A DNA stretch of 64,000 bases. Origin: Theropithecus gelada. Its lineage: Eukaryota > Chordata > Mammalia > Primates > Cercopithecidae. The stretch covers positions 104,578,390 through 104,642,389 of the forward strand of contig NC_037677.1 of the NCBI RefSeq assembly GCF_003255815.1. The letters are read 5' to 3'. Under the pieces are notes generated by a model, which saw nothing but the letters and a program-made list of their open reading frames with translations, ran no database searches and was not told the origin of the DNA. Below are positions 1 through 12,195 of this stretch, piece by piece. Numbering within the stretch: the stretch's first letter is position 1; every line of letters begins with the position of its first letter. Made by a program: the position numbers and the translations under genes.

Positions 1-1010
1 TTTAAATGCCATTTCCTAGTTCCATTTATCTTTTCTATTTTTTTCTAGTTTCTATATTATTTGTGCTCTGAATTTTGATATCACCTTCCTTCTCTTGGCT
101 TTGTGCTTTTCTTTTTCTAGTTCCTTGTGGTATAAAGTTAGGTTGTTCATTTGATTTTTTTTCCTTTTTGTTAGTGTGGCTATTACTATGAATGTTTCTC
201 CTAGAACTACTTTTGATGCATTCTGTAAGATTATAATGTTGTGTTTCCAATTTTGTTTGTCTAAAGGTATTTTTGATATCACTTTTGACTTAACCTTTGA
301 TTCACTGATTTTTTCAGGAGTGTCTTGCTTAATTTCCACTTATTTGTGACAATTTGTTTTCTTTCAAGTTACTGGTTTCTAGTTTTATGCCACTGTGTCT
401 GATAAAGACCAGAAATGATTTTAGTCCTTTTAAATTTGCTAAGGTTTTTTATGTGATGTAACATATAATCTCTCTTGGAGAATATTCTGTGTGCAGAATA
501 TTCTACTGCATTGCTGTCAATTTCTGCCTTCCAACCTGCTAATATTTGCTTAATATATTTAGTTGCTCCAATGCTAAATTTATATTTATAATATCCTTGT
601 AATTAATTGACCCCTTTAGTATTAATGATTTTTGTCTCGTTAGTTTGTGACTTAATGTTTAATTCTATCTGACGTTAAGTATATCTATCTCTGCTCCCTT
701 TTGCTTTCCATTTGCGTGAGATTTTTCTATTCCGTCACATTCGGTATATGCTTTTCCTTACAGCTGAAGTAAGTTTCTTGAAGGCGACATATAGTTCAGA
801 GTTTGGGCTTGTTTTTTTGTTTTATTTAGTGTATCATTCATTTATCCATTCTATGTTTTTTGATTGGAGAATTTAATCCATTTACATCCAAGGTATTTAC
901 TGATAAATACTATTACCATTTTATTCATTGTTTACTCTCCATTTTGTAGTTCCTTTCTTGCTCTCTTACTATCCTTCCCTTATTACTTGATGATTTCCTT
1001 TAACGGTATG
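1..1010 (-). mobile_element. Old L1 (L1M-type) ORF2 fragment, antisense, first part
   Basis: The plus strand is T-rich and follows, segment by segment, the reverse complement of the L1 ORF2 endonuclease-to-RT linker region, for example the stretch around 385-450 and the 'gagaatttaatccatttac' stretch near 867. Divergence is high with many indels, which fits an L1M-age element. It continues after the MST LTR at about 1423, so the two parts are probably one insertion. The left edge runs off the window. No frame is intact. Family call is firm; the subfamily was not determined. Confidence 0.85.
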
Positions 1011-1422
1011 TGTCTTAGTCCGTTTGTGTTGCTGTCAAGAAATTCCTGAGGCTGGGTAATTCATAAATAAAATATTTTGTTCCTGGTTCTGTATGCTATA
1101 CAAGAAGCATGATGTCAACATCTGCTTCTGGTGAAGGATTCAGGCCGCTTCCCCTCATGGTAGAAGGTGAAGCGGAGCTGGCAAGTGAGATCACATAATG
1201 AAAGAGGAAGCAAGAGTTGGGGAGGTGGCAGATTTTTTTTAACAATCAGCTCTCACATGAACTAATGGAGTGAGGATTTACTCTTGCCTTTATAGGATGG
1301 CCCCATGCTGTTCATGAGGGATCTGCCCCCATGACTTGCACATCTCCTCCTAGGCCCAGCCTCTAACATGGGGCATCAAATTTCAACTTGAGATTTGGAG
1401 GGAACAGATATCCCAACTATCA
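1011..1422 (-). mobile_element. MST-type MaLR LTR (ERVL-MaLR) inside the L1
   Basis: The segment starts tgtcttagtccg and ends atca, matching the reverse complement of an MST LTR. It includes the characteristic 'gaggctgggtaattcata' end segment and the 'atctgcttctggtgaagg' segment. It lies inside the antisense L1 and splits it. The flanks gtatg (1006-1010) and gtata (1423-1427) match at 4 of 5 positions, as expected for a decayed 5-bp ERVL target duplication. It is a solitary LTR with no internal retroviral sequence next to it. Confidence 0.85.
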
Positions 1423-2150
1423 GTATATTTGGATTCCTTTATCTTCTGTGTATCCTTTACAGAGTTTGTATGTGGTTATGATGAGATGTATATAAAACAT
1501 TTTTATATAGCTATAACAGCTTATTTAAAGCTGTTAAAAACAAATTCCAACACACACAAAAATTGTATCTTTTACCTTCCACCCACGTTATATTTTTGAT
1601 GTCAAAATTCATATATTTTATATATTGTGTATCCATTAACAAATTATTGTACTTATTTTCAATACTTTTGTCTTTTAATCTTTATGTGAGTTAGGTGATT
1701 TACATACAATCATAATATTCTGAAATTGACACTGTACTGTTACCAGTGAGTTTTAGAATTTTATATATTTTGTTGTTAAATAACACTTTCATTTTAGCTT
1801 AATTTCCCCTTTGTTCCCTTTATTTTCAGCTTTCATTTGCCTTTAGCATTTCTTGTAAGTTAGGTCTAGTGGTGATCAACTTCCTCAGCTTTTGTCTGGA
1901 AATGTTCTTATCTATTTTTGAAAGACAACTCTTCCAGATATAGAGTTCTTGGGTTGACAGTTTTTCTTCCTGTTTTCTTTTAGCACTTTATTCTCCCACT
2001 TTTTTTCTAGCCTGCAAGGTTTCTGCTGAGAAATCCACTGATAGCATTATAGGAGTTTCCTTAGATGAGTTTCTTTTCTCTTGCTGAGAAGCTTCTCTTG
2101 TTTTCAAATTGTCTACAACTCTGAGACTCAGGATGCCCATAATTCTTAAT
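1423..2150 (-). mobile_element. Old L1 (L1M-type) ORF2 fragment, antisense, second part
   Basis: Resumes after the MST LTR with the reverse complement of a more 5' part of L1M. The segment around 1935-2040 (tagagttcttgggttgacag, then the cctgcaaggtttctgctgag block) is typical of antisense L1M elements. Similarity fades near 2150. Same orientation and age class as 1-1010, hence one element interrupted at 1011-1422. Confidence 0.8.
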
Positions 2151-4630
2151 TTTGTAAAACGTGAAGTGTAAAGACGACTAATCATAAGTCTCCCCTACCT
2201 GCGGCTCCACATGCTTTCTCTTCTGATTTTTAACAAGATAATTCTGTCTGTGTTTGGACCAAAGTTAGTAGTTTAATGGCCAGACCATTAAAGTTATACT
2301 ATGGGGAAAGGAATGATAAAGTACCTTCAATCCTTTTTATTATAACCTACCACAATGAGGACCTACCTACCAGATATAGGCACTCACTACCAAGACCAGG
2401 GGGTCATCTTGGTAGGTTACTTTTCATCTTTCTTAATAGGCACATGAGGAACATGCTTAGCAGGTTCTCTGCAAAAACAGAAACCTATGACATCAGAAAA
2501 GCCAGAAGACAGTCTGCTGGAAACATCCCAGGGCATCAGGACCAATGAAGTTAACTTTTTTTTTCCTCTGGACTAGAGAGGAAGCACAGGTGGAATGAGA
2601 ATGTATCTGGACTTCCCTTTTGTGTTGGCTTTTGAGAACTTCACTGAGCCTAAGCAACCAGAACGTTCTGTTTGGTTTTGTTTTGTTTTAAAAGTCAACC
2701 ATATGCCATTGCCTCAAATTAGCCACTCCCCAGAGGAGATAGAAAGTTTTTTATCCATTCCACAAAGGTGCATTGGCCAGAATGAAAGAATGCAGCTGCT
2801 TCTCTGTTAGTGCTAATGCTTTTGGGGAGATATGAGAGGCCTCTTTCAAAAATGATCACTTCTGTGTTGAAAGGTCCCTTCTATCTCCCTTGTCATATAG
2901 GGTTATGGAGCTATTTCCAATTCTGTGATTTTGATAATTGCCAAAGATGAAGTAAAACCCTACATCTAAGATACTGCAGGGCTCCTTACAGTATCAGTGT
3001 GAGAACAGGACAAAGTAATTGGCAATTGTCTTTCACACTAAGTTAGCTCTCTAGACATCATTTATTTATGTGAGTCACAATCTATTTACTAAATTTTCCT
3101 GATATATTGCACTTAGAGTGCTTGTAAAAATATGAGTTCTTATTCCTTCTATTTTGGCAATTGGTTCTGTAAGTCTGCAGAAGAGTAGAGGTACCGCCAC
3201 TCTTACCAAGCACCACGGGCAGCAGATCTAGTTGTACGAGTAAGGATCCTTTGTGCTGTCCGAGTTATGCGCTAACACTGGGGCCCAAATTATGAGTGGA
3301 AGGCACACCTGGGACTCTGATTCTTACCCCTGAGTTCAAGTGCCTTAAAAAATTGTCTTCCTGACATAGAAACAATTTCCAGGAAAATTCCTGATATCAG
3401 AAGAAAGAGGCAGCACAAGCCTTTGGTGGGCCCATTGTTCTACCAATAAGTGAAACAAACCAAACCTTCTTGTTGGTCATAAAAATCACCAGTAAAACAC
3501 GTTAAGTTTAAATTTGAAATGCAGAGTTTACCTAAACATACCAATTTTTTTTTAAGCTTTCCAGCAGCTCTAACAGGATCAGATGCACTTGTCCTAACTC
3601 TGCTCAGTTATAAAAAGAAGGGGGGTAAAGTTACTACCCCTACACTCGGAAAATAAAACCTTGCTGAGTGAATTTAGAGGTCTTGTATTCTCCTATATTT
3701 CCATTTTTCAGAGAATAGACTTGATGTTACTGAAAACTTACCACAAATTAGGGATTAATATAGGGAGTTCATTGGGTAAATTATGGTATATTCATTCAAT
3801 AAGATATTGTGATGCAAGCATCATAATACTTATAATTGGTAGTGGCATGGGAAAATAAAATAGTAAGAGCAAAATGCAGATCCAATGTGTTGTATAATTC
3901 CAACAATCACACATGTGCACATAATCATGTACGTGGAAATATGACCAAGATAAGGTATTAAAATATAATTTTATTTTGTTTGCAGTAGCTGGGTTACAAA
4001 CAGCTTTTATTATTTAGATGTTTTCAAGGTCTCTTACTAAAATTTAATGCATCTCCATTTTGTTCATAATAAAAAATAACATGCTTTTCTAATCATGGTG
4101 CTAGGAGTCAAACTATTGGTAATAATCATCGCCTCCAGAGATAATCAGGGAAGCTTTCAGAACCAATCCCACAAGGACCCTTGAGAACATTCACAAACAC
4201 CTAATGCCATGCCCTGTTTCATTCATCAATCCAAAGAAAAATCCCAAAAGGCAGAGCAGGTAAAGGAGTTGAGACAATAACTTGACAACTTAAAAAAATG
4301 TGATGATATTTTTACAGTATTTGTCAATGTGCAGAACAGTTTAGGGATGAAATTTATTGTTGGCTCCAGAGGGGAAATAGGTAAAAGTTACTAGAGGGCA
4401 CAGGAAGAAGTTTCTAACAATCAGAGCTCCCGAAGGCAGCTCCCTAGGCATGTCAGTATTCAAACTGAATCAAGAGGATCCATATTTGTTTAGGATGCTG
4501 GTGAGGGCAATGAATGCCTGCAGCAGATAATAGCTCCATTAGAAAATGTGTAGACTCCCTTCCCCAGCTCTTGAACCCTAAGGTTTCAGAATTTAAAACT
4601 TGAGTTTTTATTTGGCTAAGCAGTCAAGAC
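2151..4630. other. Unassigned single-copy-looking sequence
   Basis: No repeat family, RNA gene or exon was recognised. Two short open frames (2276-2548 and 2595-2810, plus strand) have no recognisable domain and no supporting splice context, and are taken as chance. A short local repetition of ctacctaccag / ggtaggtta lies around 2385-2420. Ancient diverged repeats could easily be hidden here. Confidence 0.4.
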
Positions 4631-4765
4631 AGGCATGACTACCCGCATCACACAGATGAGAAATTTAAGGCTCAGAGAGATGAAGTGAATGCCCGAAGTC
4701 ATACAACTGAAAAGTAGCACCACTAATTACCAAACCAATGCTCTGAGCGCTGGTACTCAATTAAC
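4631..4765 (-). repeat. MIR element, antisense
   Basis: Contains the antisense MIR core: cacagatgagaaatttaagg, then ctcagagagatgaagtgaat, then a 'gcccgaagtcatacaactg'-like block that corresponds to the conserved MIR core. Diverged, with approximate edges. Confidence 0.75.
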
Positions 4766-5530
4766 ACAATACATACATGAGGCTAGGATATCAGTAATTG
4801 AGGGAGATAGACCCCTGAATGGCAGACAGGAAGAAATAAGGGCCACTTTCCTTGCATCTTTGGCTTTTGTGCTAGCCTACCCTCCCCCCAAGGGGCATCT
4901 TTGTTTCATCCAGTGCCATACTTTGCCAGGAAAAAGGGTCACAGCTGAGACCACAGTCCTATCCTAAGCTTTCTTCTGTGAGCGGCCCTTTGAGTTCCCT
5001 CAGGTGGCTCAAAGCGACTGACTCCACGCAGCATTGGCACTTGTGTTGGCTGGGTCTGAGGCTGAGAGTGGCAACTGCTGGAACTGGAAGGGAAAGGCCA
5101 TGTAATTCCACATGGGTGAAGCAACACCTGATTCCCTGAGTGAGGAAATAAGTCTGCTGTATGAAAGCAAAACCTTCTACCTCTGGTTTCAGGAAACCTG
5201 CTGTGCTCATCAGAGGTATGTGGCTCCTGAGAAAATATGTGAAGCATTCCTGGAGGAAAAAAAAAAAAAAGGCAGGAACACAGAGGACTAAGGAGCTTTG
5301 GTTTCTGCCAGTTTGGCCTTGCTGTAGTTGCTGCTGCTCTGCCACACAGATAAAACAGGGGAAAGAAAAGAGGAAAACAAGTCAGGTAAGATAAAACCGG
5401 AAGCATTGGATAGATTTTCCTTTACTTTGGAGACGTAGTGTTAACATTTGTATTAGCAGTGTATACTCAGCATTCCAATTGTGATGATTGCTGATTTTAC
5501 TCAAGCAAGGGTTTAAAAGAAATACAAATC
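4766..5530. other. Unassigned; possible weak exon signals
   Basis: More GC-balanced than its surroundings. A good plus-strand splice donor match (CAG|GTAAGA, exon side ending at 5385) is preceded by two acceptor-like sites (AG ending at 5192 and at 5349), so a small non-coding exon at 5193-5385 is conceivable. A minus-strand frame of 155 codons (4939-5406) has no recognisable domain, and its Phe/Pro/Ser richness reflects antisense purine tracts including the A14 run near 5259. No function is assigned. Confidence 0.3.
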
Positions 5531-5795
5531 ATGGTGATTAACATTTATTGAACAACTACCATGTAACAGGCACTCTGCTAGAATACTTTTAAATGTGTTG
5601 ATTTATGTTAGCCTCTTGAAAATTATATGAAATGGCTATTTTTGGTGCTTAAAGATAAAATACAGAGAATTTTTCAGTAACTTGACCAGTAAGCATTTAG
5701 TAAGTGGTAGGATTGAGACTCAAACTCAGGCAGTCTCACTCAGAGCCCGTGCTACACTGGACTGCAGTATTATGCTTGCATCCCAGATGAGGAAA
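5531..5795 (-). repeat. MIR element, antisense, long copy
   Basis: Begins with the antisense MIR end (acatttattgaacaactacc, then an aacaggcactctgctag-type block). It runs through the core (taagcatttagtaagtggta) to the 'actcaggcagtctcactcag' block and the 'gagcccgtgctac' end. Order and spacing match a nearly complete MIR. Confidence 0.85.
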
Positions 5796-5824
5796 CTAAT
5801 GGTTGACTGACTCGCCTAAAAGGG

Positions 5825-5860
5825 CATTAGTTTGCCCATTAGTTCATTTGCAAACTAATG
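5825..5860. repeat. Perfect 11-bp inverted repeat (hairpin)
   Basis: The arms cattagtttgc (5825-5835) and gcaaactaatg (5850-5860) are perfectly complementary around a 14-nt loop. They sit between two MIR copies in otherwise unassigned sequence. No T-run follows and no known RNA family was recognised. Confidence 0.6.
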
Positions 5861-6005
5861 AATCACAAATCAGAACTAAAACTCAAATTATCTGGATCAG
5901 GTCTGATGATCTTTCTCCACTCACCAACAGCATCTCCTGGCACCTTACAAAACTCCTTGACTTAGAGAAATTTCCTGAACAAATTCTCTAGACGAGATTG
6001 ACAGA

Positions 6006-6185
6006 TTGAATCAAACATTCACTGGACATCTGGAGTGAGCTAAGCCCGCCCTGTGCCAGCTGCTCTCATAACTTATGAATTCCTCACAACCAGCTAAAGA
6101 AATGGGTATTTTCATCTCCGTATTTATGAGTAGCAGCATATTTGAGGTTGTAGAAATATGAAGTCAGTATCCTTAGTCCAGGCCT
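6006..6185 (-). repeat. MIR element, antisense
   Basis: Shows the antisense MIR order: an attcactggacatctgga start, a 'gccctgtgccagctgctct' block, then a 'cctcacaaccagctaaaga' block. Third antisense MIR within 1.5 kb. Confidence 0.7.
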
Positions 6186-7430
6186 CTTTACCTCACATCT
6201 CAGTTTGTCTCTACAAATCAAGAGAGTTCTTGAAACAACACAGTGGCTAGAGCCCTTCAAATCTTGCTCACTTTGACCTTAATAGAATGTTGTTAATTTC
6301 TCTAAATGTCTTAGTCTTTAGTAATTAAATGGAGCTCATAAACTAGGTAAACCCCACTCTATTGTAATGAGCTGTTTTACTCTCCCTCTTATAATTTTAC
6401 TGATGTCTGCAATCACTTTTTGCAAAAGCAATGTCCTTAAGGAAGCAAGCTGGCTTCTCTAAGGTTTAGCCCCCATGTGACCTTCTCATAGAACAAGGGA
6501 TCCAAACAGACAACTCAGGTCAACTCAGTCTCTCACATCAAGCCCCAACTCAAATTATGTTATTTCCTGAGATACTTGTATGAAGGATAAATTTGAAGAA
6601 AGCAGGATGCAAGAAAAGAAAATAATGGGAGGAACATCCTTCATTTCTATTTTCTATTTTATTCCTAATTGAATAAACAAACCTTTCTAAAAGTCCTCAG
6701 GCATTTGTTGCTAAGAGGATAGACTGATAATTTAATGGACTGGACAGAAAACTTTCATTTCCTCAATTTTTTTAATGTGAAAAAAACCTTCTTGTTATGG
6801 AACAAACATGTAGTCTTTTATGACAACTGAGCCATATTAAGATATTTCAAGAAAGGGTGAGTATGCATTAGGCATGATTTTGGTAGTAACAGACTTGATA
6901 GAAGTGGCTTAGCAATTTTATCCAGTAATTCAGTTATTCACCAATTCTCTTGACTTAACTCATAAAGTTTATAGCAGCCATTGATTCGCATACTTTTCTT
7001 CATCTGCATTAATAATGTACACCTCATTCAGGAAGCTTCAGAGAGATGGCCAGATGATACAAGGGTTTAGGAGTAACAGCTCATCTCTGTGCTACCATGA
7101 GAGGATAATGAGTTTATTGTGGACCACAGTGGAATCACCAACCTTAAGAATGGCTTTGCTCAAGAATATGCTGGCCATGTATCTGATCAACACGTTCTAC
7201 CCTCAGGGAAAGATCATAGCACAAGTCCTTACTCCTGTACTTCTGCTCAGAATGACTTGCAGGTTTTAAGCATGGGATTTGTATTTGACGTCCAGGGCAG
7301 ACATTGTAGGGAACCCCAAGGAACTGTTATTCAGCACAGAGGACTCAGTCAGGCAACGAGATTATTCATATCAGGGACTTCTGTATGGTCATCATTGATT
7401 TAAAATCCTACAATAAGGCCAGAAGCCAGA
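6186..7430. other. Unassigned sequence
   Basis: No repeat or gene was recognised. Overlapping short frames at 7015-7269 and 7119-7403 (plus) match no protein I know, and their coexistence in two frames argues against coding. Confidence 0.4.
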
Positions 7431-7794
7431 TGCCATAGAGTGAATTATTTTGTTCCCCACAATTTCACATGTTGAAATTCTAACTCCCAATGTGATTGTA
7501 TTAGGAGTGGGGGGCTTTGGCAGTTGATTAGATCATGAAGGTAGAGCCCTCATGAATAGCATTAACTGCCTTTATAAAGGAGACCCCGGACGACTCCTTC
7601 ACCCCTTCTGCCACGTAAGGATACAGAAAGATGATGTCTGTGAATGAGGAAGAGAACCCTCACCAAACACCAAATCTGCCAGCACTGTGATCTCGGATTT
7701 CCCAGCCTCCAGAATTCTAAAAAGTGAATGTCTGTCATTTATAAGCCACCTTGTCTATGGTACTTTGGTATAGCAGCCCAAATTGACTAAGACA
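7431..7794 (+). mobile_element. MLT1-type MaLR LTR
   Basis: Matches the MLT1 LTR along its length: a tgccatagagtgaatt start, the 'cacatgttgaaattctaac' block, 'gcctttataaagga', the 'agcactgtgatctcgg' block, 'cccagcctccagaattct', and a 'gactaagaca' end. Solo LTR, well diverged. Confidence 0.85.
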
Positions 7795-8451
7795 CACGCA
7801 CACACAACACACTAGACTGCACTCTCATGAGCAAGTGTAGCCAAGCTGAAAGTAGGTGCGTATGTGGACACAAACACATGCACACACAAAATTACCCTCA
7901 GTGGTACTGAAGCTCCATCTATCTTGCAAAGTACAAACAAAAGCAGAGTCGAACAGCATTGCCTCTTCCTTACTGGTAAACCCCACATCCCCACATCCCT
8001 GACTTTCCCCCTATCACAATGCATAATCCCATTATCCACTCAACTGCCATTGCTGGAAACTGAGCATTTTCCTCGACTGTTCTTTTCCCCACCTTCCTTT
8101 CTAAATTCAAAGATCACTAAAATATATCCTACAATCTATATCAAATCTTCTTTAATCTACATCAATCCATATTAATATTTCACTTGTTAATGCTGGCTAC
8201 CATGATTTCTTACCTAGATTGTCCTTCTAAATACTCTCTTCACCTCCACTCTAAGACATCTGTATGTTCAGGTTGTTTCACAAGACAGTTGCTGATTTCT
8301 GGAGTATGCATAGGAACACAATCTCAGTATGTAGCACAACAATCATTTAAAATGTTTTAATAGTTTTATTGCACACACAGGAAAAATGTTTCAAGATAGC
8401 ACAGGCAAATATAAAAGGAATGGTTAAAAATTTCTTCCTCACGATCTAGGC
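7795..8451. other. Short CA-rich tract then unassigned sequence
   Basis: A CA-rich run (about 7792-7812) directly follows the MLT1 end, with another at 7876-7890. Beyond this there is AC/T-rich sequence with no recognised family. The frame at 7864-8175 is low-complexity and is judged non-coding. Confidence 0.4.
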
Positions 8452-8680
8452 CAGAGGTAAGCAAACTTTTCCTGTAAAGGGCCAGATCACAAAGATTTTA
8501 GGCTTTGTAGGACATTTAGTCACTATTACAACTACTTAACACTGCTGTTACAGCCCAGAAACTTCTATAGACAATATGTACAAATAAATGTGGCTGTGTT
8601 CTGATAGAACTTTATTTTAAAAAACCAAGTGGCAAACCAAACTTGCCCCGCAGGACATCGTTTTTCCTGTACTAGACCAT
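8452..8680. mobile_element. hAT-Charlie non-autonomous DNA transposon
   Basis: Matches the MER family that begins with a 'ggcaaactttttctgtaaag'-type terminus. The window shows aagcaaacttttcctgtaaa, then gggccagatcacaaagattt, 'taggctttgtaggaca', 'gtggctgtgttctgatagaa', and a degenerate opposite terminus near 8640-8680. The exact MER/Charlie subfamily is not assigned. Confidence 0.75.
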
Positions 8681-10745
8681 CAGTCTTATACCCCAAAGTT
8701 AACAATTGTTAAGTTTCTTGTAAAACATATTACTATTTGAGTAAGTCTTTTAAGAAGCCCCAGCTAAACAAAATGTAGCTTTTATAGACAGCAAAAATAC
8801 ACAATGGTTTAACCTGTGCTTTTTTTTTTCAAAGAGGGAAAAATGACTAAATCACTATTTCCATAAAGAAGAGAAGTACCATGTGGCTTGGGTACATACC
8901 AACTACCTTTTGTTGAGTGGCTCTGGAGAGTCAAAGGACAAAAACATTCAAGGTTTTGGCCACCACAACTATTCCTCAGCATGAGTTCTAAACTACAGTT
9001 TTTACCAGAAATGAAATTGCCAATTCTAGCTTGATGCTTGGATAAGTATGTAAAGTATCTAACCCACCTGACAGCAAAATCACAGCATACGAGAACCCTG
9101 GCGTTTTGTGGTTTGACCTAGAAATTTAAGTACTACAGTGAATACTATTTCAAAAGGTAACATGCATTCTGAGCCAAACAAGAATAAGAAAGTTTGAAAA
9201 TTCAGAAGCCACATGTATACACCTTTGCAAAAAAACTGTGGGTGGCCTGTGCCCTGCAATCTGGTGCACATTTCATGGGTAATTTAGTAGTGCAATGTAG
9301 CATCTGTGAATCAAAAATTCAGAACTTCCATCAAATGTAGAAAAGTATATTAGTACATTAGGAAAAAATATTGTGAAATTACAAGCTCATGTTCACTCTG
9401 GTACTTTTTAAAAATATGATCACAAGTTCTCCATGGTCATTGCCTTTCTTTTCTGCGATTCTCTTTCTATCTCTGAATCTCCATGTTTTTGACTTAGTGT
9501 CTGTTTCTCTTTCTCCATCTCTCTGTATCTTAGTACTGTCTCTCACCTTCTCCTCCAATTTCCTTTGTCTTAAGAGTTTTCCATTTAAACAGAAGACCAT
9601 TTAATACCTCACACCTCCATGAGTGAGGCGTTATAGGTAGAGTATAAGGGCTTGACTTATGTATACCTATGGCTAAGTACGTGTGTGTGTACATATGTTA
9701 ATATCTATGCATAGACAGATGAATATCAAGATCAAGCTAATGTCTGAGATTTAGATTGAAATATATCTATTTACCTATCCCATCCATCTATGTATGTATC
9801 TACCCATACATATATGTTCTTTGTTGGAAGCACAGGTCACCAGAATGTCTAAACTGTATATGGTCTTGTTGGTACAAATACCTTCAAATATGTCTCTTCT
9901 GTAATTAAAAAGAAAAACAAAACTCATGAAGAAAGGAGTGAAAATATCTGCTATTACACATTCAGAAGAGAAGAGCGATCTTCCTGCTACCTTTGTCATC
10001 AAAACTAGCTACCAACCCTAGCAGTTACAGAAACGTCAAATTCAGTTGCCTAAAATTAAGTATGAGGCTAAGTTCACCATCCCTTTTTTCAGTCTGCAAT
10101 TATTTATGTTCATAAACATCAGAAAATACAGAAAACTTTAAGGATAATCAAAACCCTCAGTCATAATGTGGTAACATTTTAGCCACATCTTTCCAGACTT
10201 TTTTTACAGCTTCATTTTATTTTACAAGAACAAAAATGTATTCAACAAAATTGATTGAGATCCTTTTAAAGTACCAGATGCCCAATTAGGTATTTGGGAG
10301 GCATAAGATAACTCAAAATTTTTTGTCTTAAAGTTTTCCAATTTATGATTTTGCTTTGTTTTGCTGCATATATTTTACAAGCCATTACATATAGATTCTA
10401 TATTTAATGACTATCATATTCTCTTATATTCTTGTATAAGGTCATAAGTTTTATTAACTTATGCTTTTCTGTACCAAGAAAAGTAAACGGAAAACCAGCA
10501 TAAATTTAGTATTTACTCTGAGCAAATAGTTACAAATGTTGTAAGGGAGATGTAAACAAAAAACAAAACAGAACAAATACAATAAGAAATAGCTCCAGAC
10601 CTCAAAGAGGAAAAGGGAAAAAATAGAAGAGGGAGCACATTATAAAAAGATAAAATCACTTGTGATATTACTATTATATATATATTCTTAGTTGGTATTA
10701 GATATTGTGCTTATTATCATGATTGTTAATAAAATGACGACAAAG
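8681..10745. other. Unassigned AT-rich sequence
   Basis: No element or gene was recognised. A pyrimidine-rich stretch lies at about 9440-9560. It creates spurious open frames on both strands (9379-9600 minus and 9389-9604 plus), a sign of low complexity rather than coding. A short TA run is at 10674-10682. Confidence 0.35.
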
Positions 10746-11000
10746 TAATCAACATCTAACATTTGAGTGTTTATGTGTCAGTCACTATTTTAACTGTTAG
10801 ATGTCTATCAACCTATATAAGTCTAACAAACTTGTAAGAAGGGTATTTGTTTTTACATATGATGGCATAGTCACAAAGTTACCTTCACGAAGTCACTAGG
10901 CTAAGTTGGAGAAAATATTTATATCTAAGGCATCTGTTTACAGAGGCATTGCTACTAACCATTATGCTACAGCCACAAGACTGTACCCCCTTTATCCTCA
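10746..11000 (-). repeat. MIR element, antisense
   Basis: Antisense MIR order: a 'catctaacatttgagtgttt' start, a 'gtgtcagtcactattttaac' block, a 'gtcacaaagttaccttcacg' core remnant, and an 'accattatgctacagcc' end. Diverged but collinear over about 250 bp. Confidence 0.7.
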
Positions 11001-11194
11001 CAACGCATTATCTTATTCATGCGGATATCTAGGAATGATGGTTCCCTGTAACTCATTTCCACTACAAGAATTACTAAGCAAGGTGCTTATTTTAACAGTA
11101 GAAAGATCCCCCTTCTAGGAAAATGCATTGTCTCTTCTTGCTGAAGAGCTGGCAGGACATCCTACGTGTGCAACAACAACAACAACAATTTCCT

Positions 11195-11335
11195 CTATGG
11201 AATGGTTTTCAATCTTCAGCATTTATAAGACTCATCTAGGGAGTTATTAAAACATGCAGATACCTGCTCATTCTCCTGGCCCCTCCAACAGAATACTAAT
11301 TCTGGAGTCTAAGTTTAGGTAATGCAAATACAGGC
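11195..11335 (+). mobile_element. MER5A-type hAT-Charlie DNA transposon
   Basis: Matches MER5A collinearly: ggttttcaatcttcagcatt, 'ctcatctagggagttattaa', 'aacatgcagatacctgctca', and the 'ctaattctggagtctaa' block. The distal end is degraded. Confidence 0.7.
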
Positions 11336-12030
11336 AAGTGAAGTCCATGCTGAATGCCGGTTTAGTAGCCTATGAGAAAGCCCAGGACGTTCTAGTTCCA
11401 AATCCATCCCCACTCGGCCAAAGCCAGGCAGTCTTCGGTCGACCTTTGCAGGGGAACTGGAGACAGCATTTCCAAACCAGAGTGACAAACCTTCTAATTA
11501 TTGTAATCAGAAGTGCCAAGGAAATTGAAGAGCTCAACAAGAACTTTTACTTTCCAAATGGGAGAGCCCTACATCAGATGGCCCATGAGTTTGGGTTCTG
11601 TTATTCTGGTTAGGAAATGTGACTAGAACCATCAAACCTTTGGCTCAAGGGCACAAAGCTGATTAACCAGTTACCTGATACCATGCCTTAGTATCCCTGT
11701 CTTAAAATAAGTGTGCACAACAAGTCCATGCTGTCTCCCTAGCCTCAGTGGCCAGCATGGAGAAGGTCAAATGTCAAGACCCCATATTTTCTTCCGGGAA
11801 AACAGCTAAAAAAATGATATCTATGAATAACGCTATTACTCATAGGGATAGATGGAGGTCATGAAAGGAAGAAAATAGGTCAGTAACTGAGAACAGGTGA
11901 CATGGGCAAGGGGCACACTTCGATTTTTCCACTCACACCAAGAGTTCTATGATCCCTCTCAATGGACTTATGAAGTCTCCTTGTAAGAAACTTCTAGATA
12001 AACCCATACGCAACTCAAATAACTGCTCTG
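11336..12030. other. Unassigned; contains first copy of a local repeat
   Basis: A 91-codon plus-strand frame (11338-11613) has no recognisable domain. The segment 11720-11812 resembles 12608-12700 (see findings), which suggests a repeat family I cannot name. A CAA-type run sits at about 11171-11188, just upstream. Confidence 0.35.
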
Positions 12031-12195
12031 CCCACTTTTTAAGATAGCTAATTTGGGGCAGGTTTCTTAATTCCTCTGAGCCCCAGTTTCCACAGCATTT
12101 GCATGGAGATAATACCTATACTTTATAGGGTTGAGGATTAAATTGACTAATGTAGTAATATGTAATGTGTTTGCACAAAGTTGCTCAAAATATAA
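12031..12195 (+). repeat. MIR element, sense
   Basis: Sense MIR order: a 'gggcaggtttcttaattcct' block, 'ctgagccccagtttcc', 'gagataatacctatacttta', then 'gggttgaggattaaattgac'. Confidence 0.75.

Noticed and set aside
4939..5406. 155-codon minus-strand protein
   Set aside because: Composition mirrors antisense purine tracts, an overlapping frame is equally long, and no domain or splice context supports it.
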